From: Candidatus Methylomirabilota bacterium
GTDB lineage: Bacteria > Methylomirabilota > Methylomirabilia > Methylomirabilales > Methylomirabilaceae
DNA length: 10,271 nt
Assembly: GCA_003105305.1 (NCBI GenBank)
Contig: PQAQ01000046.1
Location: forward strand, 1 to 10,271
Direction: 5' to 3'
Shown here in pieces: positions 1 through 5,891 of this stretch (positions are counted from its first letter, which is position 1; each line of letters begins with the position of its first letter). The translations under genes and the position numbers were made by a program. The notes under the pieces were generated by a model. That model saw nothing but the letters and a program-made list of their open reading frames with translations. It searched no databases and was not told the origin of the DNA.

Positions 1-396
1 GGGGAATGTGGCCCCGACCTCGAATTCGTCGCTCGTCACAACGGCCTGTCGCCGGAAGCGGTCATTCGTCTTCACTCACAACCGCTCTATCAAGTGTATA
101 TGCTTGGCTTTACGGCAGGATTCCCGTATCTTGGGGATCTTCCGGAGCGACTCTCGGTCCCGAGGCTTTCGACCCCCCGTCTCAGAGTGCCGGCCGGATC
201 GGTAGGGATCGGTGGAAGGCAGACCGGAATCTACCCCATAGAGAGTCCGGGGGGATGGCGTATTATCGGTCGTACGTCCGTATGCCTCTTTGATCCTTCG
301 TACGATCCCCCAACTCCGATCCTTCCCGGAGATACGGTCCGATTTGTACCGAGTGCGTCTCAAGAAGATGTGGGAGGGCAGCCTGGACGCCTTTGA
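1..396 (+). CDS. pxpB: 5-oxoprolinase subunit PxpB (KipI family), 5'-truncated by the window edge
   Basis: The gene enters from the left edge in frame 1 and its last 131 residues are present. PxpB is the cyclophilin-like subunit of the prokaryotic ATP-dependent 5-oxoprolinase PxpABC, which opens cytoplasmic 5-oxoproline to glutamate. The family is also called KipI/AHS1 or allophanate hydrolase subunit 1-like. Seen here: the GPDL motif near the edge, then [16 protein letters not shown], paired [22 protein letters not shown], and [12 protein letters not shown], all hallmarks of the C-terminal half of this family, followed by a GDTVRF ending. The stop lies inside the start of pxpC, so the two are probably translationally coupled, as is usual for pxpBC. 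The N-terminal part and pxpA would lie upstream of the window. The family call is secure; the PxpB name rather than KipI (sporulation inhibitor) rests on the adjacent pxpC and the non-Bacillus context. Confidence 0.93.
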   Translation, partial: GECGPDLEFVARHNGLSPEAVIRLHSQPLYQVYMLGFTAGFPYLGDLPERLSVPRLSTPRLRVPAGSVGIGGRQTGIYPIESPGGWRIIGRTSVCLFDPSYDPPTPILPGDTVRFVPSASQEDVGGQPGRL

Positions 397-1471
397 GGTC
401 ATCAAGCCCGGGCTGCTGACGACCGTCCAGGACCTGGGGCGAATCGGGTATCAGCGATATGGCGTGCCGACGTCCGGTGCGATGGACCGGACGGCGTTGA
501 GGGTTGCCAATCTGTTGCTCGATAATGGGGAGGGGTTCGCAGGTTTAGAGGCGACGGCTGAGGGACCGACGCTTCGCGCGCTCCTCGACCTGGTTATAGC
601 AATTGTGGGGGCCGATATGCGCCCGCTCGTGGATGGCCGGCCGATTGCGTGCGGGACGACTGTCAGGATCCGCCGCGGTCAGATCGTTGAGTTGCAGCGC
701 GCCCGCCAAGGACTGCGCGCTTACGTGGCGGTTGCCGGTGGGATCGATGTGCCCCTGATGCTCGGCAGCCGCTCCACCTGCCTTCCTGCGGCATTTGGCG
801 GTTTCCATGGCCGGGCGCTACGCCTGGGTGACCGCCTGGCGCTCGGCTCAGTCGATCATCAGCCTCACGCAGTCGGTGGGCGACGGCTGCCGCCGGGGTG
901 GCTGGAGCCGATAGGCGAGGTCCTGACGGTGCGCGTGGTTCTCGGGTTGCAGGAGGATTGCTTTACTCCTGAGGGGATTCGCACGTTCTTGAGTGAGGGG
1001 TATCGTGTGACACCACAGATCGATCGGATGGGCGCCAGACTTCAGGGGCCGCCGATTGTCCACCGATCAGGCGCGGATATTGTGTCCGACTCGACCCCGC
1101 TGGGAGCGATCCAGGTGGCGTCAGATGGCCAGCCGATGATTGTGCTGGCAGACCGCCAGACGACCGGCGGCTATACAAAGATTGCGGTGGTTGTGCAAGA
1201 GGACGTGTGTCGATTGGGGCAGGCCGTACCGGGCCAGATCGTCCGGTTTCGTCAAGTCTCCAGACCCGAGGCGTGTGCGGTTCTCAAGAGCTACTACGAA
1301 CGATTTGGCGCACTGCAGCGCGCGTGGCAGAGTCAGGCGGAGGCATCGAACTGCTATTGGTTACGCCTTGGGACCGGACCGTATCGAGTGGCTGTGGAAG
1401 ACGGCAGCGCGACATTCCGCGTTCGTGTTGAGGGGGTGAATAGGAAATCCGACGATGTCGAACAATCATGA
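368..1471 (+). CDS. pxpC: 5-oxoprolinase subunit PxpC (KipA/AHS2 family) with C-terminal extension
   Basis: This is the partner of PxpB in 5-oxoprolinase (biotin-dependent carboxylase-like, AHS2 domain). The 367-residue protein shows [13 protein letters not shown] (13-25), GVPTSGAMD (32-40), AVAGGID (121-127), [14 protein letters not shown] (133-146), DRMGARLQG (219-227) and [10 protein letters not shown] (260-269), all in family order. The frame stays open upstream to an ATG at 290, but the family begins just before [13 protein letters not shown], so ATG 368 is preferred, giving a 29-base overlap with pxpB. No strong Shine-Dalgarno precedes it, which fits translational coupling. The AHS2 core ends near residue 300; about 65 residues follow, ending in [18 protein letters not shown] (339-356), which recalls the strand pair leading into biotinyl domains, but no biotin MKM motif follows. 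E. coli YbgK has about 310 residues. The 3' end overlaps the next gene by 17 bases. Confidence 0.93.
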   Translation: MWEGSLDAFEVIKPGLLTTVQDLGRIGYQRYGVPTSGAMDRTALRVANLLLDNGEGFAGLEATAEGPTLRALLDLVIAIVGADMRPLVDGRPIACGTTVRIRRGQIVELQRARQGLRAYVAVAGGIDVPLMLGSRSTCLPAAFGGFHGRALRLGDRLALGSVDHQPHAVGGRRLPPGWLEPIGEVLTVRVVLGLQEDCFTPEGIRTFLSEGYRVTPQIDRMGARLQGPPIVHRSGADIVSDSTPLGAIQVASDGQPMIVLADRQTTGGYTKIAVVVQEDVCRLGQAVPGQIVRFRQVSRPEACAVLKSYYERFGALQRAWQSQAEASNCYWLRLGTGPYRVAVEDGSATFRVRVEGVNRKSDDVEQS

Positions 1472-1913
1472 TGAAAAGCGGTGGCGGAGCAGGGTGATGC
1501 GGGCAATGCTGGTAGCCGTCATCGCCTGTACGTTGTCAGCCTGTGCGAGCTGGCGGATAAAACCTACCGAGGCCGGACCTGGTGTCCCGCTCATTCATAA
1601 TCTTCAGATCGAACCGGCGAAGCCGAAGGTAGGGGAGACGGTAAAGGTGACCTTTGACTTCGAGGATACCGAAGCAGACGTCGTCGAGGCCCGCATTTTC
1701 CCGTCCGAGTTTCGAGAGTGGGTCTATAGGCCGGCATTTGCGCCGAAAATCTTGAACTTAAAAAATGATAAGTACGGCCTGGCCATCGGAATGGTTGAAA
1801 CCAGCCTCAAGTGGGACACCGAAGGGATCAAGATCGTCGAGGTCTTTGTGGTGGACGAAAAGAACCACACCAGCAACCTATTGCGGGCGCGCATTGCTAT
1901 CACTCATCAGTAA
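1455..1913 (+). CDS. Small predicted lipoprotein, function unknown
   Basis: This codes for a 152-residue protein that I do not recognise. The N-terminus has arginines and lysines (8-16), a hydrophobic stretch (17-27) and the lipobox LSAC with Cys30, so it should be exported, lipidated and membrane anchored. The mature part is soluble. The segment around residues 46-95 (HNLQIEPAKPKVGETVKVTF, then a DFED acidic turn) looks like an Ig-like or bacterial surface beta-sandwich fold, and the C-terminal IKIVEVFVVDEKNHTSNLLR is also strand-rich. ATG 1455 has AGGA at 1442-1445, nine bases upstream; a shorter start at ATG 1497 (or GTG 1494) would still leave a usable signal peptide. The gene overlaps pxpC by 17 bases and is probably co-transcribed with it, but nothing shows a functional link to 5-oxoproline. 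Export and lipidation are well supported; the Ig-like reading is an inference. Confidence 0.75.
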   Translation: MSNNHDEKRWRSRVMRAMLVAVIACTLSACASWRIKPTEAGPGVPLIHNLQIEPAKPKVGETVKVTFDFEDTEADVVEARIFPSEFREWVYRPAFAPKILNLKNDKYGLAIGMVETSLKWDTEGIKIVEVFVVDEKNHTSNLLRARIAITHQ

Positions 1914-1974
1914 GCGTCGGTGATCGACTGTATGGGCAAAGGTGATACGCCGTGTGCATTTCAGCGCAAGCCCA

Positions 1975-2003
1975 TTGACATTGCGGAACCCGTGATTTAG
2001 TGT
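1975..2003 (+). promoter_or_regulatory. Possible sigma-70 promoter for galT
   Basis: A perfect -35 hexamer TTGACA (1975-1980) is followed after 17 bases by TAGTGT (1998-2003), which matches TATAAT at only three positions. An AT-rich patch containing TTTTT-agat-AAAAA (2011-2024) lies just downstream. The element is about 50 bases upstream of the galT start in the 141-base spacer. The weak -10 makes this a candidate only. Confidence 0.35.
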
Positions 2004-2054
2004 TATGCGATTTTTAGATAAAAAGATCCCCAGGTAAAGGAGCGCAACGACCGA

Positions 2055-3053
2055 ATGCCGCAACTCCGTAAAGATCCGATCACCTCGCGGTGGGTTATCA
2101 TTTCGACAGAACGAGGGAAGCGCCCATTGGACTTTCCAACTGTGCCGCCGCCACGGTCAGTTGGGTTCTGCCCGTTCTGCCCGGGGAATGAAGACAAAAC
2201 GCCGCCTGAGATCATGGCCTACCGAAAGAACGGGTACCAGCCGGACGGCGGGGGATGGAGTCTGCGCGTTGTGCCGAATAAGTTTCCCGCGCTACAGATC
2301 GAGGGAGAGCTTGAACGGGCGGGTGATGGGATCTACGATAAGATGCGCGGCTTGGGGGCGCATGAGGTGATCATCGAGTCGCCCAACCACAACGACGTCC
2401 TCCCGGCCATGTCGGAAGAACAGGTAGAGGATGTCCTGTGGGCCTACCGGGACCGGATACTCGATCTCAGGAAAGACGACCGATTCCAGTATATCTTGAT
2501 CTTCAAAAACCACGGCGAGCAAGCCGGAGCCTCGCTGGAACACCCTCATTCTCAACTCATTGCAACCCCCATTGTTCCGAAGCTGGCAAGAGAAGAGGTT
2601 GATGGCGCCAAGGCCTACCTGGATTATAAGGAACGATGCATCTTTTGCGACATGATCCGCCAGGAGCTTCGGCAGGAGTTGAGGATCATCGCGCAGAACG
2701 ATGAGTTTGTCGCCATTGCGCCATTTGCGTCGCGCTTTCCGTTCGAAACGTGGATCCTTCCCCGAAGGCATGAGCCGTTCTTCGAGGATGCGCAGAAGCA
2801 CGACATGGTGAGTTGCTCGAGAATCTTGAAGGAGGTTCTTAGCAGGATAAATCAGGCGCTCGCCACTCCTCCCTATAACTACCTGATTCACAGCCTACCC
2901 CTTCATGAGACCGACGTAAATCATTATCACTGGCACATTGAGATCATGCCGACGCTCGTCAAGGTGGCGGGTTTCGAGTGGGGGACCGGTTTCTATATCA
3001 ATCCTGTTCTTCCGGAAGACGCAGCCAAGCTTCTTCGTGAGGTGCGGCTCTAG
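2055..3053 (+). CDS. galT: Galactose-1-phosphate uridylyltransferase family protein (GalT-like, HIT superfamily)
   Basis: This is a 332-residue nucleotidyl transferase of the GalT family, which swaps UMP between UDP-glucose and galactose-1-phosphate through a uridylyl-histidine (Leloir pathway, cytoplasm). Seen: the zinc pair Cys39/Cys42 in FCPFCPGNE, His112 where GalT has a further zinc ligand, and Ser160 followed by HPHSQ (163-167), with His165 in the nucleophile position and Gln167 conserved. A C-terminal HYHWHIEIMP block (290-299) corresponds to the second HIT half. A second CxxC (Cys195/Cys198) resembles the one seen in GalT-like proteins outside enterobacteria. Classical enzymes have HPHGQ or HPHCQ and an SNP lead-in; here it is SLE and a Ser, so a related substrate, such as ADP-glucose phosphorylase-type chemistry, is possible. 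AAAGGAG (2036-2042) precedes ATG 2055. No other galactose gene is nearby. The family is secure, the exact substrate is not. Confidence 0.85.
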   Translation: MPQLRKDPITSRWVIISTERGKRPLDFPTVPPPRSVGFCPFCPGNEDKTPPEIMAYRKNGYQPDGGGWSLRVVPNKFPALQIEGELERAGDGIYDKMRGLGAHEVIIESPNHNDVLPAMSEEQVEDVLWAYRDRILDLRKDDRFQYILIFKNHGEQAGASLEHPHSQLIATPIVPKLAREEVDGAKAYLDYKERCIFCDMIRQELRQELRIIAQNDEFVAIAPFASRFPFETWILPRRHEPFFEDAQKHDMVSCSRILKEVLSRINQALATPPYNYLIHSLPLHETDVNHYHWHIEIMPTLVKVAGFEWGTGFYINPVLPEDAAKLLREVRL

Positions 3054-3151
3054 TTGCTCAATAAATCGTCACAGAGATCAATAGCTGCTGAATTCGTAGG
3101 CACGCCATGAGACGTAGGGGGTGAGAGAACGGTGAGGAAAGTCTGAGGGGA

Positions 3152-3170
3152 ACCGGTTTCTCGGACCGGT
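3152..3170. repeat. Repeated palindrome ACCGGT-N7-ACCGGT upstream of the glnB promoter
   Basis: Two copies of the self-complementary hexamer ACCGGT (3152-3157 and 3165-3170) are separated by seven bases, 13 bases centre to centre. They sit roughly 65-80 bases upstream of the start site expected from the sigma-54 promoter. They could form a short hairpin (weak end of galT transcription) or mark a regulator site. They do not match the NtrC consensus GCAC-N7-GTGC. Confidence 0.3.
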
Positions 3171-3206
3171 AGTACGATTTCAAAGGGGTCAAGGCGTCTG
3201 GGGGTT

Positions 3207-3222
3207 TGGCATACGATTTGCT
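3207..3222 (+). promoter_or_regulatory. Sigma-54 (RpoN) promoter of glnB-glnA
   Basis: TGGCAT-ACGAT-TTGCT matches the -24/-12 consensus TGGCAC-N5-TTGCW with correct spacing: GG at 3208-3209 and GC at 3220-3221. Only the last base of the first block departs from consensus. Transcription would begin near 3232, leaving a leader of about 88 bases before glnB. Sigma-54 control through an NtrC-type enhancer-binding protein is the well-known mode for nitrogen-assimilation genes, so the position directly ahead of glnB-glnA supports the call strongly. I found no clear NtrC palindrome in the 150 bases upstream. Confidence 0.85.
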
Positions 3223-3284
3223 TACTCGAACGGCATGCATAAGGATCGGCGATAGTGCTGGGAGCGGGGGTATGGGGCCCCTGA

Positions 3285-3659
<375 letters not shown>

Positions 3660-3744
3660 GAGTACGCAATGGAGGGGCAACTGGCCGCTCCGCGAACGGT
3701 TCAGTGGCGAATTGTTCGATCCGAGAAGGAGGAAAGGCAATCCT

Positions 3745-5160
3745 ATGACACCGAAGGACGTCGTCAAGCTGGCGAACGAGCGAGGCGCGAAGATCGTCGA
3801 TTTCAGATTTATCGACCTGCCCGGCCTGTGGCAGCATTCTTCTATGTCCAGCCGAGAATTGACGGAAGACGTGTTCACAGACGGTATGGGGTTCGACGGA
3901 TCCTCAATTCGAGGCTTTCAGCAGATTCACGAATCGGACATGCTGCTGATCCCCGATCCGACGACGGCGATGATGGATCCCTTTGCGGCTGTTCCTACGC
4001 TGGTTTTGATCTGCAATGTCATGGATCCGGTGACACGGCAGCTCTATAATCGGGACCCGCGGTATATAGCGCAAAAGGCTGAGGCGTACCTCAAGTCAAC
4101 AGCCATTGCGGACACCTCCTACTTTGGCCCTGAACTGGAGTTCTTCGTATTTGACGACGTGCGGTTCGATCAAAGCTTCCAGCATGGCTACTACTTTATC
4201 GACTCAGAAGAGGGGTTTTGGAACGCCGGCAAGGAGGAAAAGCCGAACCTGGCCTACAAGCCTCGCTATAAGCAGGGGTATTTCCCCGTGCCGCCGATGG
4301 ACAAACTCCAGGACATTCGTTCGGAGATGATGCTCACGCTCGAGTCGGTGGGGGTGCCGACCGAGGTCCATCACCATGAGGTCGCAACAGCCGGCCAGTG
4401 CGAGATCGACATGCGATTCGACACGCTTACCAGAATGGCGGACAAGGTGCTCTGGTATAAGTACTGCGTGAAGAACACGGCCCGCAAGTACGGTAAGACG
4501 GCCACTTTCATGCCGAAACCGATCTTCCAGGATAACGGCTCAGGCATGCATGTTCACCAGAGTCTCTGGAGAGGCGGCAAGAATATGTTTTGGGAGCTTG
4601 GAGGGTATGGGGATCTGTCGGCGTCGGCCCGCTACTACATCGGGGGGTTGCTGAAGCACGCGCCCGCGCTCTGCGCCTTTATCGCCCCGACGACAAACTC
4701 GTACCGGCGACTTGTGCCCGGCTACGAGGCGCCGATCAACCTGGTGTACAGTCAGCGCAACCGATCGGCAGCCGCCAGGATTCCTCTCTATTCAAAGAGT
4801 GAAAAGGCCAAACGGATTGAGTTTCGAACCCCTGATCCCAGTTGCAACCCTTACCTGGCCTTCAGCGCGATGTTGATGGCGGGCATTGACGGTATTCAGA
4901 ACAAGATTGACCCGGGACAGCCGATCGACAAGGACCTGTATGAGCTTGAACCGGAAGAGGCGAGGGGGATCAGGCAGTTGCCGGGGAGCCTTGGCGAGGT
5001 GCTGGACGCTCTGGAGGCCGACCACGAGTTTCTTTTGAAGGGCGATGTCTTTACCCCGGATCTCATCGATACCTGGGTCGATTATAAGCGGAAGCACGAG
5101 GTTGATCCGATGCGGCTTCGCCCCCATCCCTGGGAGTTTGCCCTCTACTTCGATATCTGA
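3745..5160 (+). CDS. glnA: Glutamine synthetase type I-beta (adenylylation-regulated)
   Basis: GlnA makes glutamine from glutamate, ammonia and ATP as a cytoplasmic dodecamer. The 471-residue length is typical of GSI. Seen: [11 protein letters not shown] with Asp51, GPELEFF (128-134) with metal ligands Glu130/Glu132, [14 protein letters not shown] (209-222) with Glu212 and Glu220, [11 protein letters not shown] with His269, VPGYEAP with flap Glu328, NRS with Arg340, and [15 protein letters not shown] (357-371). Tyr399 in [10 protein letters not shown] (397-406) aligns with the adenylylated Tyr397 of E. coli, so the enzyme should be switched off by GlnE. The frame is open far upstream across glnB, but [20 protein letters not shown] is the normal N-terminus, and AAGGAGG (3726-3732... 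12 bases before ATG) supports ATG 3745. Transcribed with glnB and ended by the hairpin downstream. Confidence 0.98.
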   Translation: MTPKDVVKLANERGAKIVDFRFIDLPGLWQHSSMSSRELTEDVFTDGMGFDGSSIRGFQQIHESDMLLIPDPTTAMMDPFAAVPTLVLICNVMDPVTRQLYNRDPRYIAQKAEAYLKSTAIADTSYFGPELEFFVFDDVRFDQSFQHGYYFIDSEEGFWNAGKEEKPNLAYKPRYKQGYFPVPPMDKLQDIRSEMMLTLESVGVPTEVHHHEVATAGQCEIDMRFDTLTRMADKVLWYKYCVKNTARKYGKTATFMPKPIFQDNGSGMHVHQSLWRGGKNMFWELGGYGDLSASARYYIGGLLKHAPALCAFIAPTTNSYRRLVPGYEAPINLVYSQRNRSAAARIPLYSKSEKAKRIEFRTPDPSCNPYLAFSAMLMAGIDGIQNKIDPGQPIDKDLYELEPEEARGIRQLPGSLGEVLDALEADHEFLLKGDVFTPDLIDTWVDYKRKHEVDPMRLRPHPWEFALYFDI

Positions 5161-5183
5161 TCTCTGTCTCGCCATTCGCCACA

Positions 5184-5223
5184 CACACGGCCCCAGATGA
5201 CACATCCGGGGCCGTGTGCTTTT
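5184..5223 (+). terminator. Rho-independent terminator of glnBA
   Basis: An 11-bp perfect stem (CACACGGCCCC at 5184-5194 with GGGGCCGTGTG at 5208-5218) has a 13-base loop that can itself pair GAT with ATC, and is followed by CTTTTG. It begins 23 bases after the glnA stop. The T-run is short but the GC-rich stem is strong. Confidence 0.85.
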
Positions 5224-5276
5224 GTCGGACCCGAGAGCGATCGCCGCTCATCGCATGCGTTGCCAACCGGCCCAAC

Positions 5277-5306
5277 TTGTGAGAACCGGACTCGTCGTGC
5301 TACTAT
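5277..5306 (+). promoter_or_regulatory. Possible sigma-70 promoter for the glycine-zipper lipoprotein gene
   Basis: TTGTGA (5277-5282) and TACTAT (5301-5306), 18 bases apart, each match four of six consensus positions. The element lies between the glnA terminator and the gene, where an independent promoter is expected. A 10-base perfect palindrome ACCGATCGGT (5318-5327) sits just past the predicted start site and could be an operator. Confidence 0.45.
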
Positions 5307-5367
5307 TCACACATCGGACCGATCGGTGCCATCAGTCGTCATAGACTAGAGGGGGAGGAGGAAAGAG

Positions 5368-5793
5368 ATGAAGCGTAAAGGTGCGTCGCTGGTTGCGCTT
5401 GTCTTTGGAATGACAGTGGCGGGATGCGCAACGACGGAACAGCCTGGCTATTTCGCTTATCCGCAGCGTGGACAGACCCCGGAGCAGATCAGTCGCGATC
5501 AGTATGAGTGTCAGGAATGGGCGAAGCAGCAAAGCGGCTTTGATCCGTCCGGCGCCGAGACTGCGAAGGGCGCAGGTGTCGGCGCGGTGGTCGGCGCAGT
5601 GATAGGTACGGCCGCGGGCGCGGCCATCGGCGCGGCGACGGGCAGCGCCGCCAGGGGCGCGGCCATCGGCGCGGCAACCGGCGGAATCGGCGGTGCGCTG
5701 AGCGGCGGAAGCGGCGCCTATGCGCGGAATAAGGATGGGTACGATCGGGCCTATGCGGCCTGTATGACGGCACGCGGATACGTGGTGCGATAG
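5368..5793 (+). CDS. Glycine-zipper lipoprotein
   Basis: This 141-residue protein has a short signal peptide (MKRK, hydrophobic 7-18) and lipobox VAGC with Cys20, so it is a predicted lipoprotein of the cell envelope. Residues 66-115 are an almost pure Gly/Ala glycine zipper (repeated GxxxG spacing, with GAAIGAATG occurring twice), expected to insert in or pack against a membrane. A short tail YDRAYAACMTARGYVV (125-140) and an upstream YECQEWA (46-52) each carry one Cys (48 and 132), an arrangement typical of the YMGG/Omp-like glycine-zipper family. The molecular function of the family is unclear; envelope stress or membrane structural roles are suggested for relatives. A purine-rich GGGGGAGGAGGAAAG stretch gives a strong ribosome site before ATG 5368. 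The gene stands alone between two hairpins and probably is its own transcription unit. Confidence 0.85.
   Translation: MKRKGASLVALVFGMTVAGCATTEQPGYFAYPQRGQTPEQISRDQYECQEWAKQQSGFDPSGAETAKGAGVGAVVGAVIGTAAGAAIGAATGSAARGAAIGAATGGIGGALSGGSGAYARNKDGYDRAYAACMTARGYVVR
5616..5675 (+). repeat. Internal 21-base direct repeat in the glycine-zipper region
   Basis: An identical 21-base unit, starting GGGCGCGGCCATCGG, occurs at 5616-5636 and 5655-5675, 39 bases (13 codons) apart and in frame. It encodes the doubled GAAIGAA motif. DNA-level identity at this length suggests a recent in-gene duplication or gene conversion rather than only protein-level constraint. Confidence 0.8.
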
Positions 5794-5824
5794 CCCCCGG
5801 CATCAGGTTGAGCCTGCAACTCTT

Positions 5825-5864
5825 ACGAGCGGAGACACCGGCGGTGTTCCCGCTCGTTGTGTTT
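5825..5864 (+). terminator. Hairpin, probable terminator after the glycine-zipper gene
   Basis: ACGAGCGGAGACACC (5825-5839) pairs with GGTGTTCCCGCTCGT (5843-5857) around a 3-base loop. Fourteen of 15 positions pair, including one G-T wobble, with a single A-C mismatch. TGTGTTT follows. It lies 31 bases after the stop codon and 34 bases before glnE. The T-tract is interrupted, so it may be a partial terminator or an RNA-stabilising hairpin that reduces read-through into glnE. Confidence 0.7.
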
Positions 5865-5891
5865 CGATGAGTAAGCCGTGAGGCCTATCCG

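Noticed and set aside
290..367. Longer pxpC starting at ATG 290
   Set aside because: It would overlap pxpB by 107 bases and add residues that the family lacks; ATG 368 gives the usual short lead before the [13 protein letters not shown] motif.
2292..2891. 199-codon open frame on the - strand
   Set aside because: It lies entirely inside galT, whose zinc and HPHSQ motifs are intact; the antisense translation has no recognisable domain, so it is a GC-driven shadow.
3122..3142. GAGGAAAGTCTGAGGGG, resembling the RNase P RNA core
   Set aside because: Only the GAGGAAAGTC stretch matches; none of the other conserved blocks or pairings surround it, and the real rnpB is at the window end.
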